Assembly: GCF_001426905.1 (NCBI RefSeq)
Contig: NZ_LMFQ01000001.1
Coordinates: forward strand, 124,001 to 188,000
DNA length: 64,000 nt
Source: Caulobacter sp. Root1455
GTDB lineage: Bacteria; Pseudomonadota; Alphaproteobacteria; Caulobacterales; Caulobacteraceae
Reading direction: 5' to 3'
Position numbers and translations under genes: made by a program
The notes under the pieces: model-generated
Told to the model about the DNA's origin: nothing
Databases searched by the model: none
The model's input: the letters and a program-made list of their open reading frames with translations, nothing else
Shown: positions 34,114 through 42,591 of the stretch, piece by piece
How the letters are laid out: every line of letters starts with the position of its first letter
How positions within the stretch are numbered: position 1 is the stretch's first letter

Positions 34114-35412
34114 ATGACTCTCGCCCAGATCATCGCCCTGTCGGTGCTGGCCGCCGTGGTCGCCGCCCTGATCCACGGCAAGCTGCGCGCCGATGTGGTG
34201 GCCCTGGCTGGCGCGGCGGTGTTGTTGGGCACGCGCACCGTACGTCCTGTCGAGGTTCAAGGCGCCTTCGCCAGCCCCGCCATCCTGGCCCTGGCCTCCC
34301 TGTTCGTCATCGCCTACGCCATGGAGCTGTCGGGGCTCCTGGGCCTGCTGATCCGCGGGGCCACGCGGCTTTGCGCGCGCCTGGGCGCGGCGGGCCTTTG
34401 GCTGGTGATCGTGTTCTGCGGCATGGCCTCGGCCTTTCTGAACAACACCCCGATCGTGGTCCTGAGCGCCCCGGTCGTGCGCGACGTCTCCCAGTCGCTG
34501 GGCCTGTCGCCCAAGCGCTTCCTGATCCCGCTGTCCTACGCCACCATCCTGGGCGGGGCCTGCACCCTGATCGGCACGTCGACCAACCTGCTGGTCAACG
34601 ACATGGCCCGCAACGCCGGCCAACCGGCCTTCAGCCTGTTCGAGGCCACGCCGGTGGCCTTGATCATCGCCGCGGCCGGCGGCCTCTATCTGGTCCTGCT
34701 GGGCCCGCGCCTGCTCAGCGTCGAGACCGCCGCGCCGCCCGAACCGCCCGCCGCGCCGCAAGCGGCGATGACGGCTGCGGGGGAGGATCCGGCCCTCTAC
34801 CCGCTCGACGCGCCGTTCGATCCCTGGCGCGCGGGCGCGGCCCTGGGCGTGTTCGTCCTGGTGGTGACGGTCGCGGCCCTGGGCCTCTTGCCGATCGCCG
34901 CCTCGGCCTTCGCCGGCGCGGTGCTTCTGGTGGTCACCGGCGTGATCGGCGTGGAAGACGCTTACAAAGGCCTGCGGCCCGAGATCCTGCTGTTGATCGC
35001 CGGCATGGTGGTGGTGGGCCTGTCGCTGGAGGTCACCGGCCTTGCGGCCCTGACCACCGACGCCCTGGTCGGATGGCTGCGCCAGCTGGGCCCGCTCTAC
35101 GCCCTGGCCCTGATCTATGGCGCGACCCTGCTGCTGACCGAGCTGCTGTCGAACGCCGCCGTGGCCGTCCTGCTGACGCCGATGGCCGTGGCCCTGGCCG
35201 AGAGCCTGGGGGTCAGCCCCCGCCCCTTCCTGGTGGCGGTGATGATGGCCGCCAGCGCCGCCTTCGCCACGCCGTTCGGCTACCAAACCAACGTGCTGGT
35301 CTACCAGATGGGCGGCTACCGCTATCTCGACTTCGTGCGCATCGGCGCGCCGCTCAACCTGATCACATGGGCCGTTGGCCTGGCGGTCATTCCCCTGTTT
35401 TTCCCGTTCTAG
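34114..35412 (+). CDS. SLC13/DASS-type permease
   Basis: 432 aa from the ATG at 34114; the frame is open upstream but that part overlaps the divergent gene. Around 11-12 membrane helices. Landmarks of the SLC13/ion-transporter superfamily: FLNNTPIVVL, ILGGACTLIGTSTNLLVND (first SNT-like motif), ELLSNAAVAVLLTPMAVALA, and AFATPFGYQTNVLVYQMGGY (second). It lacks the RCK/TrkA-C domains found in many bacterial members. Probably imports a dicarboxylate or sulfate with Na+ or H+; the substrate cannot be told. Confidence 0.9.
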   Translation: MTLAQIIALSVLAAVVAALIHGKLRADVVALAGAAVLLGTRTVRPVEVQGAFASPAILALASLFVIAYAMELSGLLGLLIRGATRLCARLGAAGLWLVIVFCGMASAFLNNTPIVVLSAPVVRDVSQSLGLSPKRFLIPLSYATILGGACTLIGTSTNLLVNDMARNAGQPAFSLFEATPVALIIAAAGGLYLVLLGPRLLSVETAAPPEPPAAPQAAMTAAGEDPALYPLDAPFDPWRAGAALGVFVLVVTVAALGLLPIAASAFAGAVLLVVTGVIGVEDAYKGLRPEILLLIAGMVVVGLSLEVTGLAALTTDALVGWLRQLGPLYALALIYGATLLLTELLSNAAVAVLLTPMAVALAESLGVSPRPFLVAVMMAASAAFATPFGYQTNVLVYQMGGYRYLDFVRIGAPLNLITWAVGLAVIPLFFPF

Positions 35413-35463
35413 ACCCGACAGGAGTCACGAATTCGTCAGGTCGATGTGTCCGGGCGCCTCATT

Positions 35464-35480
35464 AGATCGTGCTACGATGT
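35464..35480. promoter_or_regulatory. MarR-type operator site 4
   Basis: AGATCGT-gct-ACGATGT, 40 bp before the ATG of the receiver-like gene. Confidence 0.78.
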
Positions 35481-35520
35481 TTCTGGGCCAGCGCTTTGGG
35501 CCCTGAACTGTGGGGCCGCG

Positions 35521-35880
35521 ATGACTGATCACGACAAGGAAACCGTTCTGCTGATTTGCGGCGAGGATATCGACGCCGCCGCGATCATGACCACGCTCTA
35601 TGACGCCGACATCCGTGTCGTGGGCCCCATCCAGACGGCCAGGATGGCCCTGGCCATGACCGCCCAGACGGGCCCGACCCTGGCGTTGATGGCCGGCCAG
35701 CCGACCGGCGAGCGCAAGGTCCCGGAACTGGCCGCGACCCTTTTGTCGACCTGGGGCGTGCGCTCCATGTTGCTCGATCCCCTTGAGCACGAGGCCCATG
35801 GTCAGCAGGACTGGCGCGCGCCGGACCATCAGGTCGCGCGCATCCGCCACGCCCTGACGCGCGAGCCCTTGCAGGCCTAG
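35521..35880 (+). CDS. degenerate receiver-like protein
   Basis: 119 aa. The outline VLLICGEDIDAAAIMTTLYDADIRVVGPIQTARMALAM resembles a receiver domain (beta1, then an acidic pair, then beta2 VVGPI). The expected phosphoacceptor position reads GPTLALMAGQPTG without an aspartate, so it is probably not phosphorylated by the usual route. It lies 69 bp upstream of the MscS gene in the same direction, and both follow operator site 4. Confidence 0.65.
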   Translation: MTDHDKETVLLICGEDIDAAAIMTTLYDADIRVVGPIQTARMALAMTAQTGPTLALMAGQPTGERKVPELAATLLSTWGVRSMLLDPLEHEAHGQQDWRAPDHQVARIRHALTREPLQA

Positions 35881-35949
35881 GGACACGCGGTGCCGCCACG
35901 ACCGCCGCATTGCGCGGCCAAACCCGCACAGCATGAGGAGGCGCGCCCG

Positions 35950-37122
35950 ATGACGGCGAGCGAACGAATCCTGGCGGGCCTACGGGCCCTTCTGGCGCAT
36001 TTTTCCGGCCTGAGCCCCCTGGCCTGGATGATCGACATCGCCCTGACCGTTGGGGTGGCCGCCGTGGCGCTGGCCGCGGGGCGCCTGGCCAGGCGCCTGA
36101 CGCGGCTGGGCGCGCATCATCTGCCCGGCCCGTCCGACGCGGAAAAGACCGTGCGGTCCAATCGGCTGGCGCGCCTGGCCGGCCGCGTCGTCCAGGCCGC
36201 CGCCGTCATCGCCGCGGTGTTGATCATCGCCGACATCTGGGGCTTCAACCTCCTGGCCTGGACGGCTAGGCCGTTGGGGGCGCGAATCCTGGCCGGCGCG
36301 ATCCGTCTTGGCCTGTTGCTGATCGTCGGGGTGGCGGCGTTCGAGCTGGCGGGCCTGGCGATCGGCCGCGCCATGGGGGGGTTCGCCGATCACGCCGCCG
36401 AACCGCGCCGGCGGGCCCAGCTGGCCACCCTGGCGCCGCTGCTGCGCGGCGTCGCCCAAGGCGCCATCGTCATCGTCGCGGTGCTGATGGGACTGGGCGA
36501 ACTGGGGGTGAAGATCGGACCGCTGCTGGCCGGAGCGGGCGTCGTCGGCGTGGCCCTGGGCTTTGGGGCCCAGACCCTGGTCAAGGATTTCCTGACCGGC
36601 ATCTTCCTGATCGTCGAGGACATCGTCTCGGTGGGCGACATCGTCCGCATCGGCGACAGCGGGGGCCTGGTCGAGCAGATGACCTTGCGCACCATCCGTC
36701 TGCGCGACTTCGACGGCACGGTGCACGTCTTCCCCTACAGCGAAGCCCAGGTGCTGCATAACCTGACCAAGAGCTTCTCGTACTACGTCTTCGACCTGCA
36801 GGTGTCGTACGGCTCGGATCTGGACGCGGCCCTGGCGATCATGCGCCGGGTCGGCGCGCGCCTGAAGGCCGACCCCGACTTCGCCGACAAGATCCTCGAA
36901 CCGATCGAGGTGGTCGGGGTCGACAGCCTGGCCGACAGCGGCGTGGTGCTCAAGGCGCGGATCAAGACCCCGCCGCTGCAGCAATGGACCGTCGGGCGCG
37001 AATACAACCGGCGCATCAAGCTGGCCTTCGACGAGGCCGGCGTGGAGATCCCCTTCCCGCACCTGAAGATCGTCATGCCCGAGCGCCAGATCGCCGAACT
37101 GGCGGGCTTGAGCGCGATCTAA
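35950..37122 (+). CDS. MscS-family mechanosensitive channel
   Basis: 390 aa; ATG at 35950 preceded by GAGGAGG. Several N-terminal helices lead into the MscS core: LLAGAGVVGVALGFGAQTLVKDFLTGIFLIVED (pore helix TM3 with Gly/Ala packing), then VSVGDIVRIG..GGLVEQMTLRTIRLRDFDGTVHVFPYSEAQVLHNLTK (beta domain), and a C-terminal alpha/beta domain. It opens under membrane tension to release solutes after hypo-osmotic shock, complementing trehalose synthesis. Confidence 0.95.
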   Translation: MTASERILAGLRALLAHFSGLSPLAWMIDIALTVGVAAVALAAGRLARRLTRLGAHHLPGPSDAEKTVRSNRLARLAGRVVQAAAVIAAVLIIADIWGFNLLAWTARPLGARILAGAIRLGLLLIVGVAAFELAGLAIGRAMGGFADHAAEPRRRAQLATLAPLLRGVAQGAIVIVAVLMGLGELGVKIGPLLAGAGVVGVALGFGAQTLVKDFLTGIFLIVEDIVSVGDIVRIGDSGGLVEQMTLRTIRLRDFDGTVHVFPYSEAQVLHNLTKSFSYYVFDLQVSYGSDLDAALAIMRRVGARLKADPDFADKILEPIEVVGVDSLADSGVVLKARIKTPPLQQWTVGREYNRRIKLAFDEAGVEIPFPHLKIVMPERQIAELAGLSAI

Positions 37123-37176
37123 GGGGCAACCAGACCCGTCTCTGCACGCTACCCCACGACGCAAAGGCCCCGCCCC

Positions 37177-37752
37177 ATGACCGCAACGCCACTTTCCGCC
37201 CTTATCGCCTTCATCGCCCTGGCGGGCGCGCCCGCCGCGCAGACCACAGGCCAGAGCCAAGACCCCGGAGCGGTCCTGGCCGCCCAAAGCCCCCTGGGCC
37301 TGACGGGCGTCGAGGCGCTGGTCGGCATTCCGATGTCGACCCTGGCCGCGGCGCCGCTGGTCTGCGCTGATCCCGCGCCTGACGGCGCCAAAGCCTGTCG
37401 CGTGGCGCGGCGCTACGGCGACTATCTGATCGACAGCCCGCCGCCGCTCACCGACAAGGTCAGGCTCAAGCGGCTGACGCTGTTTGTCCGTGGTCAGAGC
37501 GTCGAGGCGGTGTCGCTGGAAACCTCGCCCGACAATTTCCATGCGCTCCTGGGCCTTCTCAAGGCGCGCTTTGGGCCGCCCGCCTCGTCGCATAGCGCGC
37601 GGATCCAATTCGCCCATGGCGCGGCGCCTCGACTGACGATGACCTGGCGGGCGGGCGGCCTGCGGGCCAGCCTCACCGATCCGACCCCGTTCGGGGCGCT
37701 GTCGGTGCGGATCACGGCCAGCCACGGGCTTCCCAAACGGCCGGCGGCGTAA
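37177..37752 (+). CDS. exported hypothetical protein
   Basis: 191 aa with a signal peptide (LSALIAFIALAGAPAAQ). The mature part (LVGIPMSTLAAAPLVCADP..GAKACRVARRYGDYL) has two cysteines that could pair. Not recognised. Follows mscS by 54 bp; may be cotranscribed. Confidence 0.75.
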   Translation: MTATPLSALIAFIALAGAPAAQTTGQSQDPGAVLAAQSPLGLTGVEALVGIPMSTLAAAPLVCADPAPDGAKACRVARRYGDYLIDSPPPLTDKVRLKRLTLFVRGQSVEAVSLETSPDNFHALLGLLKARFGPPASSHSARIQFAHGAAPRLTMTWRAGGLRASLTDPTPFGALSVRITASHGLPKRPAA

Positions 37753-37785
37753 GCCCAACCGCGGTCTGAGCGAGCGCCGCAACTA

Positions 37786-37802
37786 ACATCGTAGGACGAT
37801 AT
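37786..37802. promoter_or_regulatory. MarR-type operator site 5 (carboxypeptidase promoter)
   Basis: ACATCGT-agg-ACGATAT, 53 bp upstream of the carboxypeptidase ATG. Confidence 0.8.
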
Positions 37803-37855
37803 TTCTCGCCAAACCTTAAGCTCCGATTCACCATTCCAACGGCGCATTGGCCCCC

Positions 37856-39145
37856 ATGTTCGGCCTAAGATCTCTTCAAGCTTCCGCGCCCGCTCGCCCA
37901 GCGTCGTGGACCTCCTTCGCCTGGGTTCGTCCTGTCGTCGCCGGCGTCGCGGCCTGCCTCTTGTTGTTCGCAAACCCAGCCGCCAACGCCGCCGGCGCGG
38001 GGTCCACCGATGAGCGGTTCGCGGCCATTGTCATCGACGCCCAGACCGGCGAGACGCTCTACGCCCGTCATGCCGACGCGCGCCGGTATCCCGCCTCGAT
38101 CACCAAGGTGATGACCCTGTACCTGGCGTTCGACGCGCTCGACACGGGCCGCGTCAAGCGGACCGATCGGGTGACCATCTCGCCGCGCGCCGCCTCGCGC
38201 CCGCCGTCGCGCCTGGGCCTGGCGGCCGGCGCCAGCCTGAACCTGCAGGAGGCGATGGATGTCCTGGTCGTCAAATCGGCCAATGACGTCGCCACGGCCC
38301 TGGCCGAGCGTCTCGGCGGCGACGAGGCCGCCTTCGCCCGCGCCATGACCGCCAAGGCCCGGAGCCTTGGCCTGTCCCACACCCGGTTTCGCAACGCCTC
38401 GGGCCTGCCCGATCCGGGTCACTACAGCACCGCGCGCGACCTGGCCCTGCTGGGCCGGGCCTTCCTGCGCGACCATCCCGACGACTACGCCATCTTCGAC
38501 CAGGAACAGACGGTGTTTCGCGGTCGGCTGATCCGCGGCCACAATCGCTTGCTGGCCAAGCCGGGGATCGACGGCTTCAAGACCGGATTCGTCAACGCCT
38601 CGGGCTACAACCTGCTGACCTCGGGCCGGCGCGACGGGCGCCGGGTCATCGCCGTGGTGCTGGGCGGGCGTTCGGCGCGCTCGCGCGACGCCTTCATGGA
38701 GCGGCTGATCCAGGCCAGTTTCTCAAGCTTGGCCATTCGCTCGACGGGCTTCGAGGTCGCGGTCGACGATCTGCTGAACCCGACGCAGCCAGCGCGGCCG
38801 ATCGACGACAAGACGACCCCGCCAACCGCCGCTCCAACCTTGATGGCGTCCGCCGCATCGGACGCTGAAATCGCCGTCGCCCAAGGCGATGTGGCGCCGC
38901 CTACTTCCGAACGCGCTCGATGGTGGGTTCAGGTCGGCGCCTTTCGGTCCAAGGCCAACAGCCTGGCCAGGCTGGCCGACGTCACCAGGCGCCATCCCCG
39001 TCGCTTTGGCGCGCGCGCCCGCGACGTGTCCAAGATCGGTCGCTTGTTCGCGGCGCGGTTCTCGGCCCGCACGGCTCAGGGCGCCGACGCCGCCTGCGCG
39101 CTCCTGACCGCGGAAGGCGAAGACTGCTTGGTTCTCATGGAGTGA
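37856..39145 (+). CDS. D-alanyl-D-alanine carboxypeptidase with SPOR domain (PBP5/6, DacF-like)
   Basis: 429 aa from the ATG at 37856 (an in-frame TTG at 37847 is possible). A signal peptide ends near AANAAGA. Penicillin-binding catalytic motifs are intact: S81-ITK (SxxK), S141-AN (SxN) and K242-TG. A C-terminal SPOR domain (WWVQVGAFRSKANSLARLADV ... LFAARFSAR) begins near residue 350 and would bind denuded septal peptidoglycan. It trims the terminal D-Ala from muropeptides in the periplasm. Operator site 5 ties it to the MarR regulon, which would link wall trimming to osmotic stress. Confidence 0.94.
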   Translation: MFGLRSLQASAPARPASWTSFAWVRPVVAGVAACLLLFANPAANAAGAGSTDERFAAIVIDAQTGETLYARHADARRYPASITKVMTLYLAFDALDTGRVKRTDRVTISPRAASRPPSRLGLAAGASLNLQEAMDVLVVKSANDVATALAERLGGDEAAFARAMTAKARSLGLSHTRFRNASGLPDPGHYSTARDLALLGRAFLRDHPDDYAIFDQEQTVFRGRLIRGHNRLLAKPGIDGFKTGFVNASGYNLLTSGRRDGRRVIAVVLGGRSARSRDAFMERLIQASFSSLAIRSTGFEVAVDDLLNPTQPARPIDDKTTPPTAAPTLMASAASDAEIAVAQGDVAPPTSERARWWVQVGAFRSKANSLARLADVTRRHPRRFGARARDVSKIGRLFAARFSARTAQGADAACALLTAEGEDCLVLME

Positions 39146-39601
39146 AGCCATCCTTGTCGCTGACGTCGCGTCGTGACAGCCGGCGTTTGGGCCTGACGAC
39201 CGAGCGCGGCTGGGCCGGCGCTCACGTCCCGCCCGCCAGCCGCTCGCCTTCATCGGCAAGCCGCCCGTTCGCGCCAACGGCCGCCGGTTCGACTTGACCG
39301 ACACCGCCTGATCCTGTCGGTGCGCGACAGGGGCGACCGACTAAGCCGTTGATCTAACTCGGCTGGCCAAATTCCACCATTTCACCCAGACCACCTAAGC
39401 CCGTCCCTGGACGCGCATCGACCACCTAAGGATGACCCTCATTCAATGCCGTCTTCAACCATGCACTCCAAGTACGTCAAAACGGGACGTAGGGTTTGTG
39501 GACATGACAGAGGGAGAGCGCCGCGCCGCCACCTCCTTGTAACTCGTCAGGAATGAGAGAGAGTGTGATCGAGGGCGACAATCGGCGGATCGGATCGAGC
39601 C
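39146..39601. other. gap containing right copy of the 150-bp repeat
   Basis: Apart from the repeat at 39,315-39,464 I see no gene. Confidence 0.55.
39315..39464. repeat. 150-bp direct repeat, copy B (possible IS end remnant)
   Basis: Same orientation and length as 25,404-25,553, about 95% identical. This copy begins with a perfect TGTCG-gtgcg-CGACA hairpin. The two gACCACCTAAG sub-repeats start at 39,389 and 39,420. Confidence 0.9.
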
Positions 39602-39775
39602 ATGGAACAGAGCGATATCGAGCGCATGCACCACCTCAATAGCGTTTTCCTCGCCCGAAACGTCGCGAACGCTAACGTTCAGTTTAACCCCACGCTGCTC
39701 GCGATCATCGGCATGCTGGCAGGAGCTGGCGCGTTTGCCCTCCTCCTCATTATTTTAAAGTGGGCAGGCGCTTAG
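39602..39775 (+). CDS. 57-aa small membrane protein beside the transposon
   Basis: Starts MEQSDIERMHHLNSVF and ends with a membrane helix (AIIGMLAGAGAFALLLIILK) followed by WAGA. The ribosome site is weak, but the hydrophobic pattern and clean stop favour a real gene. Convergent with tniQ. Function unknown. Confidence 0.5.
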   Translation: MEQSDIERMHHLNSVFLARNVANANVQFNPTLLAIIGMLAGAGAFALLLIILKWAGA

Positions 39776-39829
39776 CGCCGACGGTGGGGCCAACGGCCAG
39801 ATCCACACCTAGTCGTTGGCCACAGCCCG

Positions 39830-41668
39830 CTACATCGGCCGGCCGAATGGAAATCTAGCGGCGAAGTATTCCTCGACCGCCGCTCGCGGCCAAAAGGGCC
39901 CGAGCGCTCTTCCGATGCCGTGTTTTTTCGCGAGTGCCTCGCGCAACGCTGGCGAGACGCGCCAGCGCCAACTGATCTCGCGCGAGCTGATGATGCTTTG
40001 CCCCAGCACAGCGACCTCCTGAGGCAATAGGCCCTTGGAGAGATGCCCTTCCGCCAACAGCCAAGACAGGTCCCGGGGAAAGCAGTTGAGATAGCTCTCG
40101 ACCTCGACCCTGCTCATGGGGGCATCCGACAGCTCCTCCAGTGCAAGGTCTGGGACTTCCAGCAGGTCGGGATGGTCTCGCGCAAGGATTTCCCAGGCCA
40201 ATGTCTGCGAGATCTGAAGCTTCCCGATGTGGAGAGCGGTCGAAACATCCCCATCGCAATAGAGAGGGATTTGGCGATCCAAGGCGGCTCGCAGCATCGG
40301 CCCCCAAGGTTTTTCTTGGCAGCCAACGCCATGGAAGACGTCTTCGATCGGCCAAACCAGCACCTCGGGAGTCGGTACGCGACGTATCGCTAGAAGTCGG
40401 CCGACCACCTCTTCCGCAGCGCTTCGATTAAGTTGGGTGGTGGGATGCAGCTCCCTCACGATCGGATCCTGGTTTCGAGGCAAGACCCCCAGGCTGACCA
40501 GCTGCGCAACTCCGCGGACGGGAATCCTGAAGGCGCGAGAAAATTCCTGAAGGGACATTCGGTCCTCCAGCCGGCGCACGCAGCTGTTCACCTCCCCCGG
40601 ATCGAGCCACTGACATTTGCGCACGACGCCACGGCCTTTCGGCGCACCGATCAGCCCCGCGTCGATCAGCTTGCGCAGATCGCGATTTTCCAGCCGTAGT
40701 TGCTGCGCGGCTTGTCGAAGCGTGAGCTGCCCGCCGACCTCTCGCTTCTGACGAAGCCGCGAGGGCCCGTGCGGGCAAGGTTCCCAATCCGAGAAAAGCC
40801 GCTGATAGATCCCAATTGAGTTGCCGCCGTATGCTCGGACAGTCCGGAAAAACTTCGGCAGAGCCTCGTTTCCTCCCCCCATCAGTTCGTCGAACGACCT
40901 TGGGTACCGGCAGATGATGTCCATGCCGGCCGCCATGTAAGCAGTCTTCTTGATGGGCGAGGACATCGTCAGTTTGAGCCGGCTTCGCATCAGCGCTGTT
41001 GCTCTCGCGAAAACCATCGCCAACTCAAAGACCTCGAACGGCGAACAATCCGCCAGATGAGGCGGCAGGGTCAGGCTCGGAGAGAGCCGCAAGGCGGGGT
41101 CGCGATGAACCAAGCCCACCATCAAGGCTAGTGGGGCCTGCTGCCTCTTGGGAACGGCGGTTGTTTCAGCGGCCCGGAGATCGAAGCCACAGTGGTCGCA
41201 CAGCTCGATCGCCAGCACTTTCGACCAGCCGAGATGCCGCTTACAGGCGGGACATAGGTCGATGAATATTTCCCAGCTTTCCGGGCAGAAGGGCAATTGG
41301 AGCGCCCAGCCCGCCCGGTGGTAGGTGGTCTTGCGCAAGGCCGCCGGCGAAACGCGGCGAGCCGTCAGGCTGACAAGCGCCCGATATCGATCAAGCTCTG
41401 GATCGTGTCGGCCAGTCAGCCGGCTTAACTGCTCATCGCTCAGTCGTAGGCGCCACGCCAGCTGCCCGCGATCCTCAAGAGCCGCTTGTAGGCCTCCCCC
41501 CGACAAATGAGGGAAGGCCATGCTCAAGAGGAACTGATGGCGGCTGTCGAAATGGTTCCAGGCCGCCAGTCGAGCGGCAAAGCCGTAGAAGCTCTCGTCA
41601 TCGAAGGGCGTCAGGCCAAACAGCAGCCGGTGCTCCCTAGCGATGACGTGCTCAGCGACCGCCTTCAT
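39830..41668 (-). CDS. TniQ/TnsD-family target-selection protein
   Basis: 612 aa, longer than short Tn5053-type TniQ and in the range of TnsD-like targeting proteins. The N-terminus (HRLLFGLTPFDDESFYGFAARLA) is the TniQ opening. A zinc-binding cluster follows with C128, C139-PAC142 and C157-DHC160. The C-terminal half (TLRQAAQQLRLENRDLRKLIDAGLIG, SLQEFSRAFRIPVRGVAQLVSLGVL) looks like successive helix-turn-helix units, as expected for sequence-specific attachment-site recognition. The start overlaps the tnsC stop (ATGA). With no Cas genes here, targeting is presumably direct DNA recognition. Confidence 0.88.
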   Translation of the reverse strand: MKAVAEHVIAREHRLLFGLTPFDDESFYGFAARLAAWNHFDSRHQFLLSMAFPHLSGGGLQAALEDRGQLAWRLRLSDEQLSRLTGRHDPELDRYRALVSLTARRVSPAALRKTTYHRAGWALQLPFCPESWEIFIDLCPACKRHLGWSKVLAIELCDHCGFDLRAAETTAVPKRQQAPLALMVGLVHRDPALRLSPSLTLPPHLADCSPFEVFELAMVFARATALMRSRLKLTMSSPIKKTAYMAAGMDIICRYPRSFDELMGGGNEALPKFFRTVRAYGGNSIGIYQRLFSDWEPCPHGPSRLRQKREVGGQLTLRQAAQQLRLENRDLRKLIDAGLIGAPKGRGVVRKCQWLDPGEVNSCVRRLEDRMSLQEFSRAFRIPVRGVAQLVSLGVLPRNQDPIVRELHPTTQLNRSAAEEVVGRLLAIRRVPTPEVLVWPIEDVFHGVGCQEKPWGPMLRAALDRQIPLYCDGDVSTALHIGKLQISQTLAWEILARDHPDLLEVPDLALEELSDAPMSRVEVESYLNCFPRDLSWLLAEGHLSKGLLPQEVAVLGQSIISSREISWRWRVSPALREALAKKHGIGRALGPFWPRAAVEEYFAARFPFGRPM

Positions 41669-42591
41669 GCGGCACCTTTCCGGGGTGACAGGTCAGATGG
41701 ATCGCGGAGAAAGGGGTTTGTCGCCGTTAAACCACTGGGGAGGGCCCACTGATCGACGGCAAGGGCAAGATCATATCTTTCGATCCTAGTGGCGCCCCGC
41801 TTAAGCGCGATTTGAAGCGCGATTAACAATAATCGCGAGACACGCCCTATAACGCCTTTGCTGATCGCGTGTAGGCAAACGAGTACTGAGGGGTCGTCAA
41901 GGTCGCTAAGATCTTGGAATATACCCTTCTCAACCATGGCTTGGTCGATAAGCGCCACATAGCCGGCCAGGAGCGCTCGGTCCTCAGGAAGCCGCAAATC
42001 CAACGTTTTGAAGTCGCAAGGAGAGATAAGCCGGCTACTGAGTTGGACGTTTCGCGTGAAAAGATCGTTTGCTTCTTCGGTACCGAGAAAAACGATCGGC
42101 ACAACGCCATCATCGAGCAATCTCTTCAGACCGTCAGTGACATCGCTCCTCTCGGAGCGGCGATAGTTGAGATGTTGAACCTCGTCAATGAACAGCAAGT
42201 CAGTGTGAAATCGTTCGAAGCAGGCCTTGACCCGCATCTTCAGAGACTGCTCGGTGCCGCGCGAGGAGTAGCGGTCGCCGAAGTGCTCCAAGATCGAGGT
42301 CATCAACTGCTTTGATGTGGCGGTCTGGTCCAATGTGATGAAGACTATCGGCACGCAGTCAGCCGTTCTCGGCGTCTTGCGCAAGAACTGGCGGATAAAT
42401 GCCTTGACCGCCGCCGTCTTGCCCGAGCCGGATTCTGCCAGGGCTCGCATACCATTCTGCGGCTCACCGCGCGTGGCGCGACCTAACTGCACAAGGTACT
42501 CACACTGTTCGTGGAAAGCCGTGTGCGGTGGGTACGGGATGTAGATTTGCTTGAAGAGCGCGACCTTGCTGGCGATTTGCTGGGAATTCAC
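41665..42591 (-). CDS. tnsC: TnsC/TniB AAA+ ATPase
   Basis: 308 aa. Walker A AESGSGKTA (about 52-60), Walker B DLLFIDEVQHL, and sensor-1-like VPIVFLGTEEA. The GTG start overlaps the tnsB stop. It is the regulator that bridges the target-bound TniQ and the TnsA/TnsB transposase and provides target immunity in Tn7-type systems. Length matches TniB/short TnsC rather than the 555-residue Tn7 TnsC. Confidence 0.9.
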   Translation of the reverse strand: MNSQQIASKVALFKQIYIPYPPHTAFHEQCEYLVQLGRATRGEPQNGMRALAESGSGKTAAVKAFIRQFLRKTPRTADCVPIVFITLDQTATSKQLMTSILEHFGDRYSSRGTEQSLKMRVKACFERFHTDLLFIDEVQHLNYRRSERSDVTDGLKRLLDDGVVPIVFLGTEEANDLFTRNVQLSSRLISPCDFKTLDLRLPEDRALLAGYVALIDQAMVEKGIFQDLSDLDDPSVLVCLHAISKGVIGRVSRLLLIALQIALKRGATRIERYDLALAVDQWALPSGLTATNPFLRDPSDLSPRKGAA

